DNA of 64,000 nucleotides from Hyaloperonospora brassicae (taxonomy: Eukaryota; Oomycota; Peronosporomycetes; Peronosporales; Peronosporaceae): the NCBI GenBank assembly GCA_947650285.1, contig CANTFL010000002.1, positions 62,001 to 126,000 on the forward strand, given 5' to 3'. A model generated the notes under the pieces. The model had not been told where the DNA came from. It made no database searches and saw only the letters and a list, made by a program, of their open reading frames with translations. The translations under genes and the position numbers were made by a program. Shown here in pieces: positions 37,835-49,181 of this stretch. The stretch's first letter is position 1, and every line of letters starts with the position of its first letter.

Positions 37835-38650
37835 TAAGCAAGCCGATCGGCAACTCCTCCCCCTCCCAAGCGCCAAACCACGCAATAGTAGCGTGATCGG
37901 AACGCGAGGGTGTGTGAGACCGTTTACGTAGAAAGGAGTAAAGCCGGTAGAGGCGTGAACAGCGTTATTCAACGCGAACTCAACAACAGGGAGCATCGAA
38001 CTCAAACGTTTTGGTGTATAAGCGCAAACACTGCGTAATATATCACCGATAGCGCGATTGACTCGCTCGGTTTGACCATCGGACTGCGGATGATCCGCTA
38101 TGGACATGTCCAAACGTATGCCAAGCACCTCATAGATGTGTCACAAAAACTTCCCAGTGAAGCGAGGGTCTCGGTCAGAGACAATTGACAATGGCAAACC
38201 GTTTTGTCGAAACACTCGATCGATAAATAGCGTAGCTGTACCTTCACCATCAATGGTATCTGGCACAGCCGCCAAGAGGGCCATCTTGCTCAAACGGTCA
38301 ACAAAGACCACAATTCCCGTATTTCCATACGAATCTTTCGGCAGACCGAACATGAAATCCATGCTGATGGACTCCCAGCATCGGTTGGGTACAGGCATAC
38401 TAGCCAGCGTCGCGGCCGCGTGAGCTGAGGGTTTCACCCGTTGACACGTTTTACACATACGCACATATGTGCTTGCCGATTTGTAAAGTTTGAGCCATCA
38501 ATAATATTGGCTTACAGAGCTATATGTCTTCTATCGACCGAGATGACCGCTCACCGCAGTATCATGCGCCTCATAGAGGATGCGATACTTCAGTTCCTCA
38601 TCATGAGGGACAACGATACGGGGAGTATTCTCCATATCTGTGCTATATCA
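37835..38650 (-). pseudogene. Integrase core of pol, element A (broken)
   Basis: Follows RNase H in the same direction after a TGA at 38648-38650. The zinc-binding domain shows HDTAVSGH and MCKTCQ (HHCC), with a TAG (38531-38533) and a TGA (38498-38500) inside. The catalytic core is intact in sequence: D in SISMDF, D in IVSDRDPRF, E in DGQTERVN (D,D-35-E). A TGA at 38141-38143 splits the core. The first three stops recur at the same codons in element B. Likely no functional integrase is made. Downstream the frame is lost around 37830. Confidence 0.9.
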
Positions 38651-41467
38651 CAACAGGCCTTGATCGATGGAATATCGATGTAGCCTCGCACGTAAGAGTG
38701 CCGACAATTTAATGTCTGAGTCGTTAAACTCTTCGCTCCCTAGGCCATGTAGGAAAGATACACAAGGTTCATCTTTGGCATATGCCGAACGAATGAGGTC
38801 TGTGACCGATGATGACAGAGTCGTAACATGAGCAAGCTCATAGTCAGGCCTGCGTGACAACGCATCAGCCAAAGCATTCTGCTTGCCCGGCTTATACTTC
38901 ACCTCGAAGTTGTATTCCGCAAAGAATGAGAGCCAAAGGGTCATTCGCTGAGAGAGATGTGGCGACTGGGTCGCAGTGCGTAATGACGCATGATCTGTAA
39001 AGATCACAAAAGGCTTAGAGCCAATCAGATGAACTCTGAATTCAACTAAATCATACTTCATTGCAAGTAGCTCTTTGTCATGAACTGGATAGTTCTTTTC
39101 AGCTGCTTTCAGCTGCCGGGACTCAAACGCAATGACGCGTTCCCGTCCATCATTATCTGTTTGTAACAGAGCACTGCCGATGGCAAAGTCAGATGCGTCA
39201 CAGACGACACTGAAAGGCCGATCAGGATCGGGCAAAGCCAAGATTGGCGCATGAAAGAGACTCTCTTTAACAGCCGTAAAGGCTTCAGGCTCGGTGTTAG
39301 CCCAACACCATTCCACATCCTTTTTAAGGAGATTGGATAATGGTCGATCCATGTCTGCATAGTTTGCACTATACTTGTGTAAGTAATTGGCAAGACCAAG
39401 CCACTTACGTAAGTCCCTCTGGTTCTGAGGAACCGGCCAATCGACTATGGATTTTATCTTAGCGGGATCCGCCCTAAGACCACGCTTCCCAATGAAGCAC
39501 CATAAAAAGGGAATCTCTTGTGCACCAAAGATGCACTTAGAGGCGTTGGCATACAACTTGTTTGTGCGCATGCACTCGAGCACTACTCGTAAATGGTTGC
39601 CGTGATTATCCACATCAGACCGGTCGTTTATAGCACGACTATGGACAAAGATGTCATCAAAGTAGGTCTGTGCATAACCTCGGTGAGGCCGAAACAGGTG
39701 CGTCACAAGACGATTGAACGTAGCTGGCGCGTTTAGCAAGCCCTGTGGCATAACAAGCCACTTCCAGAGCATACCGCTCGGGGTACTAACCGCTGTTAGC
39801 GGAATATCTTTCTCACGCATGAGTAATTGGTAATAACCATCGACTAAATCGAGTTCACTGTACATCGTACATCCCACCATATTGTTCTGACGAACATCTT
39901 TCCGAGGGATTGGTGTCTGAGCCGGGATCGTGGCATCATTAAGCTTATTGTAAGCATGAACAATGCGCCACTTTCCATTGGGCTTTCGAACACAAAATGT
40001 GGGCGTGGAATGAGGAGATTTGCTCTCACGAACCATGCCCGCTGCGTGCTTTGCACGAAAGAAGTCGTCAATGACGTCGCACTGTTTCTTCGGTAAAGGC
40101 CACTGCCGTGTTACGCAGTATTTAGTTCCAGGAACCAAGTCAATTTTATGACGTACACCTCTATCGGGAGGTAAGACGGACGGTGGGTTGTGACACACCA
40201 CGTCCTGAAACTCCTTTACCAAAGGATAGAACGGATCAAGAGGATCCTTAAGGATCGAAGATCCACTACGGGCATCCGATGCCGCCTTTGTGTCCTCAAG
40301 GACAGACTCGTACAATAACGAGGAAGAACTCAACTCTGCATCTGGTCGAATGACCACTAACTCGGATAATTCTCCTGCCTGTAAGGCTTGGCTAAATTCG
40401 CCGTCAGACATTTCGTCTAGTTCAAATAGAGTATCCAAAGATGTAAGAGTCTCAAGACTAATATTGCCATCGATCTGGCCAGTCAACCCATTGACAAGTG
40501 TATATAGTGTATTATTACTATTATCACTTCGTGACTTCTTAGACGTTGGGCGCTTCACAGTTGCCACCTTACGCTGGAATCGTTTCCTCACAGAAACCGT
40601 ACGCCTCCTAGAGGCCGGGACAGTCGGGTCCCCGTGGTTGCTAGTTGTCTTAGCACGCTCTAGACGAGATCTCATGTCTTGAACGACATCTGCTGAAGTG
40701 TTACGTAACTCAAACACTTTACCCAGTGGATTTACACGGACCACTTCACGTACAGCATTCGGGCCTAGCCCTGAATGCTCTGGCTTCTCGCCATCAATGT
40801 CATTATCGACATTCAGTGAGGTGCCATCACGGCCGCCCTCACTCTGTGTAATTTCACGTGCCACCGCACTTACATCATGGGAATTACTTCCTGTATGTCC
40901 CGCCCGTAGGCCAACCATGCTTGACGCATGCAGTGACTCATTACCACAACGATTATCCCTCAACGGAGTACACCCCTCTTCAAACACATTAGAAGAGCTC
41001 CGCTCAACATTCATGTCATAGACATTCGAGCTAGTTAGCTCCGACATACCAATGTCCAGCACATTGACATCTTCCGCCAATGACTCGCGCCAATCGTGCT
41101 TTTGTTGCCTAGCAAAGGTGGGTTCATGACTCTCCAAAACTCCACTAGGAACATTGCGCGTTGCGCCTAAGGTCTTAGACCTCCAATCGATCCATGGTTC
41201 ATGGCGTTCAAGCCATGCCATGCCTAGGATGAGATCGTATCTCGAATCCAAGTCAAGGACGAGACAGCATTCTGTGCTATCAAAGTCCAAAAACTTCACG
41301 CCCAAGTTCAACGGAACCTTAGGAACAGTAACGCGACTACCAGTCGCTAGACGAACGGTGATGGAATCACCCTCGTGCGCTTTGAGCGATTTAGCGTATC
41401 GCTGACTTCCCTCAAGGGAACGACGTCGAGCATAACTACCTGATGCTCCGGAGTCGACTAGGACCGA
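38651..41467 (-). CDS. Protease - reverse transcriptase - RNase H polyprotein of element A (5' truncated by a stop)
   Basis: A single open frame of about 940 codons, entered directly after a TAG at 41468-41470. Order: aspartic protease with active site VLVDSGAS (about 41455) and a later ILGMAW flap-like segment. A long low-similarity linker follows (about 41150-40300). RT has PHSTPTFCVRKPNGKWR, ELDLVDGYYQLL (first catalytic Asp), LVMPQGLLNAPATF and TYFDDIFVHS (catalytic DD). RNase H has VVCDASDFAIG, HDKELLAM and FTDHASL (D, E, D), then the GKQNALADALSRRPD segment. All catalytic residues I looked for are present, so this is the best preserved enzyme block in the window. It ends at the TGA 38648-38650, before integrase. 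Without a working gag upstream and with a stop before protease, its expression is doubtful. Confidence 0.9.
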
Positions 41468-41470
41468 CTA

Positions 41471-42671
41471 GTGCTTCTTTAAGCCTTTAGTTTTCGCCTC
41501 GATGACTAACAATCCAGGCTTGTATCCACGCTCTGTGATTGCTGGCACGGAGCTCTGTGGGGCAAAGCTCTGTGTTGCTCTACCTCGTAGAGAAGTGATA
41601 GAACTCAGTTCTACCCCAGAAGGGCGCTTCGCGCCTACTGGGTGTCGACGTTTCCCCGTGCCATGCCAAGTTTCTGGTTGAGGCTGGGGTTTCGACCCGT
41701 AGGAGTCGGTCTTTGCTTACGCAAAGGACAATAGGGACGCAAGTGTTAAATGCTTCCGCACATGTAACAGCGTCTCACTTCCTGTCGTTGCTCGACAACA
41801 TGAAGTTCAGCTTCACCTTCATCTTCAGAATAGCTGAGATCCGTCGGTTCGGGCTTACAGCAAGCCGAGGTGCTTGCAGAGGTTGCTCTCGCAAAGCTTG
41901 GGTTGTCCCCCATTACAACCAAGTCTGGCCGACTTGAAGTTGTGCTCAGCATTTTGAGCGATGCTCACAGCCTCCTCAAAAGTAGAGGGATAGACCCGAA
42001 ACACCTCGGTACTGGCAACGCCATTATCGAAGACCTTCCATAAAGACATTCACACAGACTGTCTCAGGGAGAGGGTCAGACTGCATAGCAGCCATCAGAG
42101 CTCCCAACTCTTGGACATTGTCCGTTAACTCGTTCTTACCCTGACGGGTAGACAAGGAGCGTAAGCACACGCAATAAGCCTGGTTGGGCAGCGAGAAAAA
42201 TCGCAAAATGTCTAAGCTGAGCAAATCTTACGTGGGAAACGCCAAGTTGACCGACGTGCCACACGTCAAAGTCCACTCTCTAGCTCTTACATCGAGCTTA
42301 GAGATAGCCAACGAGACCCGCTGGTTCTCAAGTGAGATGAGACCAGAGTCCATGGCCATCTCAATCTCACGGATCCAGAGGGTCAAGTTTTCCCTCTTCT
42401 TCCCGGACTAATGTTTAACGTCCACCCGGAGGGAACGAGACTTAGCCTCTTCATCTGGAATCTCCACGTAGCGTGTCGGCATAGCCATCGCTACCTGGTT
42501 TTGAACCTGCCCTAAAAGGGCCGTTTCGTACTGCATGAAGGTCTCGACTCGTGCATTGAGCACATCAGGACCTTGTGCAGCTAGAAACGAGACATACTCT
42601 GGGCCTACGGCCGCGGTGAGCTTCTCAAGCGCGGCCTTTTGGGCCTCAGAGAGGGGTGTGGATTGCTCCAT
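41471..42671 (-). pseudogene. gag of element A (broken)
   Basis: Gag capsid precursor. The ATG at 42671 starts MEQSTPLSEAQKAALEKL, 48 bases after the PBS. The frame ends at TAG 42408-42410. The next Gag segment (WIREIEMAMDSGLISLE ...) ends at TAA 42228-42230, and then LPETVCVNVFMEGLR runs into a frameshift near 42025. The frame then continues STEVFRVYPSTFEEAVSI. A zinc knuckle CYMCGSI-stop-HLRPYC (41769-41728, C-x2-C-x4-H-x4-C) is interrupted by a private TAA at 41746-41748. The first three lesions are shared with element B. Confidence 0.9.
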
Positions 42672-42719
42672 CCTCACAGAGGATCAGTCGTTACCGACTC
42701 AGGCGTAGATTGACTACTA

Positions 42720-42728
42720 GTGCTACCA
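42720..42728 (-). other. Primer binding site of element A
   Basis: TGGTAGCAC on the minus strand, two bases inside the 5' LTR. It is complementary to a tRNA 3' end GTGCTACCA and fits an initiator-Met-type primer (TGGTAGC...), although the oomycete tRNA was not compared. Elements B and C have the same nine bases. Confidence 0.75.
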
Positions 42729-42730
42729 AG

Positions 42731-43256
42731 TGTAGCGGAGCTACATAGCTTCTTAAGTCAGAGGAAGACTTAACGCTCTACGAGCAACTTTGGTTCTACG
42801 AACCCGACATAAAGAGTTAACAGCTCAGAGAGCTATGGTTTGGTTCAGAGAACCCGACTGAGAGAGTCAACAAGCTCAGAGAGCTTACGGTACCCGTTCC
42901 TGAGGGACCAAACGATTCAAAAGAATCACAGCACAGAGTGCTCAAGAACAAGCTACCTTTACTGGCGTTGCTTTCGTCCTCCCGATCGAAGACACCTCGT
43001 AAGGCACGTGTCTCTTATTGATCAAAAGGAGAACTGAATTTTTATTTCTTTGTTAAACCTAAAAGAACACATTAGAACAACGTATTTAACCTGCCCTAAA
43101 TAACCTCTTAAAAGATCTCGTAATCAATTGATGAAAGACATCAGTCTTCAACAATTGATACTCTCACTGTGTTCTAAAATTACTTTATAGGGTACCCCCT
43201 CTCTTGTGTGCACCACACCTATCGTCGACTACCAGCCGACGTGTAACCCCGTTACA
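42731..43256 (-). repeat. 5' LTR of element A
   Basis: 526 bp with TG...CA ends. Both termini are small palindromes: TGTAGCGGAGCTACA at 42731-42745 and TGTAACCCCGTTACA at 43242-43256. The U5 end (42731 to about 42820) is more like element B than A's own 3' LTR, suggesting a conversion tract. Confidence 0.95.
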
Positions 43257-45520
43257 AAACCCCTCTTTTGAAGCGGCTAAGTCCTTAGCTAGCCCCGTCT
43301 ATCCATGACCAGGACGACCGGCGGCATATATACCCTACGTAGCTCACCAGCCATTCCTTTACCGCTCTCTGTCGGACCAGATCATATGAATGGACGTTCA
43401 CAATCGCTAATTAGCTTGTTTGGTGCACTCTTGTAATGACACATGAAGAGGTAGACTCATGGTCGACGTATTCGTGGGCTGACAACCCATGGATTATCTA
43501 CATCTGGGATAATTTATTAAGGCCACGTAAATATGACAAACTGCGGCCCTGTTCACTGGTGCACCTCCAGCTCCAGCGCATTTGGGTATCAACTAGCTCA
43601 TGTGCTCTTCCCACAGTCGGTGAAAAAGCGCACTAGCAGGCCAATCTATGGCGCTGGAGACTGGCAATCCTGTCAAGTTCACCTGAGATTGCCATTGGCA
43701 CGCAGCTTCACGTTCACTGGCATATTCAATCACGGAACCCTCCACCTCTGAATCATGTAAACGCCTGGGTGCACACATCGAATGGCCGCGTCAAAGGAAT
43801 TTATACGACCTAAGTTTCGAAAAGTCGAACATCATCGTCGTGGAGGAAGCATTTTTTTTCATACATTGGATGTAGCTGCAGATACGATACCAGATCTGCC
43901 GATGGCGGTCGACTGTCAACAGCTTTAGGAAAGACAGCTGAAACATTTTACAATATTTACGACACATACACGACTGCAAGGCATGCTATAGAAAGTGCTC
44001 GACATCATCGCAAAACGACATGCTCTTCTCGAATGAAAGAAACAACAGTCTCGGTATTATATTAGATGATAGAGGCACGTCAACTCCGCTGAAAGGTAAA
44101 CTACACGTTGCAGCGCGAAGTAGCGGCTGGCAAATTGCCACCCTACAACAGACATCGACTACATTGTGGACGCACGGCCACGAGCTCATAGACTAGGTTT
44201 GGTTCAGTTATCGCGTCGCGACAAAACAATTAAATATCCATCATACTAGGTGTGCACTCAATCCATCATGTGGCATGCAGCAGTGCTGCTACAAAGTGAC
44301 GAAAACATTGGAATTCACCTTTTGATCCTGCCCGTGTGCCTAAGCCTGCATGACAAAGCTTGTTTGTAATTGGACCAGTCAACGGTAGAAGATACACCCG
44401 TTGCACGGATTTCATGCGCATAGCGCCAGCTAAAGTGCGCCGAAACTATTAAGTGTGAAATTTAGACATCCTAGTCGGGACCATCCCGACAAAACGAAGG
44501 ACCGCGCCGCCGTCTGTAAGCGTTTGTGGCATATTCTTATCCGTGCTTGTCTTACCTGTTATGGGTCCAACGAAACAGGGTCACGTTCTTTTATGAACGT
44601 GCTACGATCGCCGGCAGCGTGGAACATGGGTTTACGGCAACTTCGCGCTGTGTTGCCAAGCGGGACTATCGACACTCCGAAACAAAAACATGGGGTGCAC
44701 GCTTGCTGGTATGCCAGAGCGAGCTCGAATGGACATCTTTAGGGCCAGCACCTCAGGTTCTCAGCCCTGTACAACTATCGGCCTCGAACGATAATACCGG
44801 CGTTACTAGCTAGACTAAGGATGTACCGACATCTTGTATCCAAATGGAACAACTAACTAGTCTGTCTCTCTGTTTTATTCACGGTTACAGATAGAAAAAG
44901 TACAGATCTAATATTTCTAAGCCCGGATGGAAATGCCGGTGCTCAATTGAGTACGGTGGTTGCTCGGGGCTAACCACCGTCGACGACGCTTTCGGAATTG
45001 TCGAATTAAACTGCAGTGTCCTTGTGACGAACAGGCATCGTTTTAAATCCGGCGCTGCTGCTAGGCCTGTCGGTTATTTAAAGTGTGCAAATGCCAAAGC
45101 AAGCGTACGTGCCGCGCTGGATCCCCGAGATGACCGCTTTTTTGAAGGTGGGACACAAATGATGGGCCACTGGAGGGTTGATGAGATCGTCACTGTCACG
45201 AGTGACACAAACATAGGGAATCGCGAGGTTAAATGATTTCAACCGATTACATATATTCGGATTTTATCAGGATAAATAAACTCCATTTTCCCTTCGTACT
45301 GAATAATATCTTAGTGACTTGTCTACCCCAACACTCTTTCCCCTCGACCGAACGTGTGCGCATACCGAACCTTTGACGCGTGGCACGAGAATGCCGTCGA
45401 CCGTAAACATTCACGTCTCTACTCTCACGCAACCTATGGCCGAGCGAGAAGAATGTTCGAGGCAGACCCTTACTGATTCAGGATTCCGCAATGGAGGATT
45501 CTTGCCAAAGAGGAGAGTCC
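43257..45520. other. Decayed island between elements A and B
   Basis: Mixed-composition sequence. Apart from a possible LINE remnant at 44480-44813 I see no supported gene. Frames at 43436-43751 and 45024-45236 are unrecognised. Confidence 0.4.
44480..44813 (+). pseudogene. Possible non-LTR retrotransposon (LINE) C-terminal fragment
   Basis: Two overlapping frames read in sequence KRLWHILIRACLT and then LLWVQRNRVTFFYERATIAG and RLLVCQSELEW. The W-x-QRNR pattern after a hydrophobic helix resembles the C-terminal end of LINE ORF2 proteins. A frame change near 44560 and no RT domain upstream make it at best a relic. The identification is weak; an unrelated decayed gene is equally possible. Confidence 0.3.
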
Positions 45521-45937
45521 GTAATCAATTGCCCGAAATCGGTTGCCCGAAATTATTTGCCCGTAATCAGTCGCCCATAATAAGTCGGCTGTTGCCAAAC
45601 ACTCGCGATCAGGCATTCGTATTTCGACGCATGTAGTCAGATGTCCATGAATCATTTGCCGTGATCGGCTGCCCGTAATAAATTGCCCGTAATCAGGTGC
45701 TCGTAGCCAAAATTTGTTGCCCGTAATCTATTGTCCGTAATCATTTGCTCGTAATCAGTTGCCCGTAACAGTCGCCCGTATTCAGTTGTCGTAGCCAACC
45801 CTTGCAATGAGGCATTCGTAATTAGACGCAAATAGTCAGACGTCCGTAGTCGGTTGCCCGTAATCGGTTGCCCATAGTCGGTTGCCCGTAATCGGTTGCC
45901 CGTAATCGGTTGCCCGTAATCGGTTGCCCGAAATCCG
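45521..45937. repeat. 14-bp minisatellite with higher-order structure
   Basis: Tandem GTAATCGGTTGCCC units, perfect or nearly so at 45855-45935 and more diverged at 45521-45780. Two related 70-bp interruptions, each containing AGGCATTCGTA...GACGCA (45611 and 45810), are 199 bp apart, so the array also has a period of about 200 bp. On the minus strand it happens to stay open and encodes a repeated peptide (RATDYGQPITGN); I regard that as a by-product of a 14-bp unit rather than a gene. Confidence 0.9.
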
Positions 45938-46604
45938 GCCGCCAGTCCGAGGGAGTATGAGAGAATTTTAGACCCCCCTGTGCGCATATCATCATTTTAT
46001 CCATACTTAGATGACTGGCGTGTATGAGCTCGATCGCGTTTGGGAGCCAATGCGTTTGACTCCGGAAAGCACTTTTTGTGCACCGGTGCGTTATGCAGTG
46101 GAGAAGTGCAAAGCGACGAATTAGGACGCCCAGCACGAGGTGGCGACTCGTTTCTGGCCACTTGAGTCAAGGCGATGACGCATGGCGCTGGGGACGCATC
46201 TGGTCGTAGTACCTGTCTCTGGCCGCCGGCTGCACACGCAACCATTGGATGCGAGCGCAGCACACACGAGGCACAACCGCACACCGTTCATCTTCCCTGA
46301 GTATAGATTTCGTTGAAGGGTCTGTCCGCGATAAGGGTTAAGTTAAGACTGGTTTGACCTCAAGTTTAAAATTTTGGGAATTTCGAAAGAATCCCAGCAC
46401 AATACGTGCGGGTGAAAAGGCTCTCACGTGCGGGCGCTCTCTCTACAGTGTGTAGTTGTGACGTGGTATCGCCATTCCCATCCTCTCGCTCGGTCCCCAC
46501 TGCGCACGAGGCGTCTTACGCTCTCAAACACTGGTAATTCGTTGATGATTCTGCCTTTCGCCAAGCTTAGCACGGAACACCAAATAAGCCCCCCATCCAG
46601 CATT
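45938..46604. other. Upstream region of the secreted-protein gene
   Basis: No other gene recognised. No convincing TATA box or oomycete-type initiator is seen. The base at -3 of the downstream ATG is A, favourable for initiation. Confidence 0.35.
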
Positions 46605-46808
46605 ATGAATATCAAACTCGCGAGCGCCACTATCCTGACCGCTACCATCGTTTGCGCGTTGGCTGACGGAAAACCAACTACTATGGATTGCGTATGCTCT
46701 ACCCGCAAGAAGCATATTGATGCTATACGCTGCCTTCAAACCAAATATGGTGATCCCAATTGCTGTAGCATATGCAATGATTTCGGAACACCTGGAATCG
46801 AGCCATGA
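46605..46808 (+). CDS. Small secreted cysteine-rich protein (candidate apoplastic effector)
   Basis: An intact 67-residue ORF. The N-terminus is a typical signal peptide: MNIK, a hydrophobic core of about 16 residues, and ALADG with likely cleavage after residue 20. The predicted mature part of about 47 residues has six cysteines (29, 31, 43, 53, 54, 57) in the pattern C-x-C-x11-C-x9-CC-x2-C, enough for three disulfides. It has no RXLR, LFLAK or transmembrane segment. Size, signal peptide and six cysteines resemble oomycete secreted SCR/PcF-like proteins, but I could not confirm membership. An in-frame ATG at 46428 would add 59 residues and hide the signal peptide, so I prefer 46605. It is the only intact-looking cellular-type gene here, lying between dead retroelements. 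Expression is unknown. Confidence 0.65.
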   Translation: MNIKLASATILTATIVCALADGKPTTMDCVCSTRKKHIDAIRCLQTKYGDPNCCSICNDFGTPGIEP

Positions 46809-48136
46809 CGCGCCGGCACGCTGGACCTCCACTTCGAATGATGCAGTACGAGTGTCGTGTCTAGCCTTCGTCTCTCGTGGACGACTCTACAGGTCAATCG
46901 GTGGCTGTAACAGACCATAGCTCAGTGTTAAGATCAATAATCTGTCATTGGCGATCAGATGTCTTGTGTGTCCTTTCGTTGTTGTTTGTGTCTCACTTTG
47001 ACGGCTCGTTAGAGCTTGACTTACAACTATTAATCACTCTTCTCCTCAACTTTCATTGAAACGATGGTTGTTCGCATAACGTTGAACTCTGTCCCTCAGC
47101 CACCACTCTGTTGTCGTAGCTGTGTGTCGTTGGTATGCTTGGTTAATGGCAGCACATTGGAATTTGTGAAAGCATATCGATCCATCACGGAACTTGTAGC
47201 ATTCTTATCAGGTAATTTATTACTATCTATGACAACTAATTGTACTTCATAAAAGACATCGAGGGCAGAACTTGTGAGAGAGACATCAATGATTCATCTT
47301 GATTCAAGAATACTGCATTCATGATGTCACCGCTAGCAAAGCAACTGTCTGCCGCTGTCCGTTCATATCGTTGTCTGCACCCTACTGAATTACGGTGTGA
47401 GTGAATGAATCAACGGCGATCGTCTGAGACGCCTACGTACATATTCCGGGTAGTCACATATGATTTTGTCTGCGCACATCGCCACGACATTGTGTTTTAG
47501 CTGAACGAATCATTCCGCAAATTACGTCGACGGCAGCACAAAAAATTGTCCTCCGACTGCACGAAATTAGCACATGTGCTGACAATGGCACTCCTCGAGA
47601 AGCAGGTCCGTGACCGGGGGCCTATGAGTAAATGCAGGGCTCTAGCATATGTGTATGAGAACGACCTAGAAGCGCACACTACAACGATATCAACTGCGTC
47701 CAATGGTGTCAGTCTGATCGAGGTGCAAGCAGCTAGTTTAGCTTTACTGAAAGACATCGAATGTATGTAGTTGTGTAGCTAACAGCGGCCGACAAAACGA
47801 ACGTCACTGCACGAAGTACATGTGTCATGATCGACAAAGACCGTTGAGACTTCCGGACGCATTTTTTCATACAAGGAACCGGTCCATCGTGGATACATAA
47901 AAATATCTCGTTTGTGTAGCAACAAGGAGCTGGGATACCACATGATCAGCTCTATATCAGCCTCTGCGTTTCCAAGCAACGAAAGACGTTCAATAGACGC
48001 AAGATATTCGAACGAACACCGACCCGTCACTATGGAGCCGACAGCTTGCGCCAGTGTCGGCCCGTGCGCTACTGCTTTGGGCTTATTCGGAGACAACAAT
48101 CAAATGGTGCCAAAACGTTTGACTGGAAGGTTGGTC
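46809..48136. other. Intergenic sequence without supported genes
   Basis: Short frames only (for example 47546-47770, with a non-ATG start). No motif recognised. Confidence 0.35.
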
Positions 48137-48527
48137 TATAACGGGGCAGCCCGTTACATGGAATTGTCGCTCTAAGGAAAGTGACAATAAAGAATATTAT
48201 GTTGAATATTCTTTGAACAATATCACCAAAGTGGTGATATTGAAGGGTCGACCAAAGAGTCTGTTCATTGGTTGATATCTTGATGATATAAACCCATTAA
48301 TCGCCGCAAGACGCGCGCAATGAGTGGTGACGAGACGTCACCATACACTCAGTTATATTAGTATAATTAAGTTAAGTCAAACAGAGAGACAGTAGTTAAA
48401 AGACTTAATTGTATTAATATAACAGTTCTGCTTTTACCTTACCTACGCTTCCTCGCTTGCCCTGTGTACGTCTGTCGGGGCACCGAAACCCTTGCGTTAA
48501 GTTCACGCAAGGGTGTGCCCCGTTACA
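48137..48527 (+). repeat. Solo LTR of Gypsy family F
   Basis: Starts TATAACGGGGCAGCCCGTTACA (a TGTAAC end with one change), carries the core ATTAATCGCCGCAAGACGCGC, and ends GGGTGTGCCCCGTTACA. GGTC lies directly before it and again one base after its right end, a possible 4-bp target duplication. No internal region follows; element B's LTR begins 69 bp later. Confidence 0.65.
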
Positions 48528-48595
48528 CGGTCTCTTTCCAACGCAGGTCGTCAGCTCTGTAGACGGCTGCTATCATCGATCAGGCGCAGAGCCAC

Positions 48596-49123
48596 TGTAA
48601 CGGGGGTACACGTCGACTGGCACTCGACAATAGGTGTGGTGCACACAAGGGATGGGATCCCCTTTGAAAGTAATATCAGAACACAGTATTAATTGTTGAA
48701 GACTGATGTCTGTCAACCATTGATTGCGAGATCTTTTGATAGGTCTATTTAGGACATTAGCGAGTAGGTTAATTACTTGTTCTAAGGTGTTCTTTTAGGT
48801 TAAAAGAAGAAATATAATACAGTTCACATTTTGATCCGATAGACACGTGTCTCTTTGAGGCGTCTTGTGATCGTTGAAGAGGTAGGAACACCTTGATAAG
48901 GCATCTACTCCTTGCACTCTGTGCGTTGATTCTCTGAATCGTTTGGGTTCCCCTGGAACAGCGACCCTAAGCTCTCTGAGCTTGTTGACTCTCTCAGTCG
49001 GGTTCTTTGAACCGACCTTAGCTCTCGGAGCTGTTAACTCTTTATGTCGGGTTCGTAGAACCAAAGTTGCTCGTAGAGCGTTAAGTCTTTCTCTGACTTA
49101 AGGAGCTGTGTAGCTCCGCTACA
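48596..49123 (+). repeat. 5' LTR of element B
   Basis: 528 bp, TGTAACGGGGGTACACG ... TAGCTCCGCTACA. The last 15 bases TGTAGCTCCGCTACA form a perfect palindrome arm pair as in element A. It is much more diverged from A's LTRs than the internal regions are from each other. Confidence 0.95.
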
Positions 49124-49125
49124 CT

Positions 49126-49134
49126 TGGTAGCAC
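49126..49134 (+). other. Primer binding site of element B
   Basis: TGGTAGCAC two bases after the 5' LTR, identical to that of element A; initiator-Met-type primer inferred. Confidence 0.75.
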
Positions 49135-49181
49135 TAGTAGTCAATCTACGCCTGAGTCGTAACGACTGATCCTCTGTGAGA

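Larger units (their letters stand above)
35566..43256 (-). mobile_element. Ty3/Gypsy chromodomain LTR retrotransposon A
   Basis: A 7.7-kb element on the minus strand with two LTRs (42731-43256 and 35566-36092). It is flanked by the 4-bp target duplication AAAC (35562-35565 and 43257-43260). Order on the minus strand: LTR, PBS, gag, protease, RT, RNase H, integrase, chromodomain, PPT, LTR. An extra 432-codon ORF runs on the plus strand between chromodomain and 3' LTR. The LTRs differ at roughly ten sites by eye. Gag and integrase carry stops and a frameshift, but protease-RT-RNase H is one open frame of about 940 codons. Not autonomous as it stands. Confidence 0.95.

Noticed and set aside
41468..42410. 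Recoding (stop-codon readthrough) of the TAG codons shared by A and B before protease and in gag, both in a CAY-TAG-TC context
   Set aside because: Other shared lesions are TAA, TGA and a frameshift, some at positions where related elements have Trp or Glu codons, so shared decay through conversion is simpler.
45521..45937. CRISPR-like array
   Set aside because: The units are contiguous 14-mers without spacers of uniform length, in a eukaryotic genome; it is a minisatellite.
45652..46136. Long repetitive open frames on the minus strand across the 14-bp array
   Set aside because: A 14-bp unit without stops in three frames gives a 14-residue peptide repeat by itself; no start context, signal or conserved flanks.
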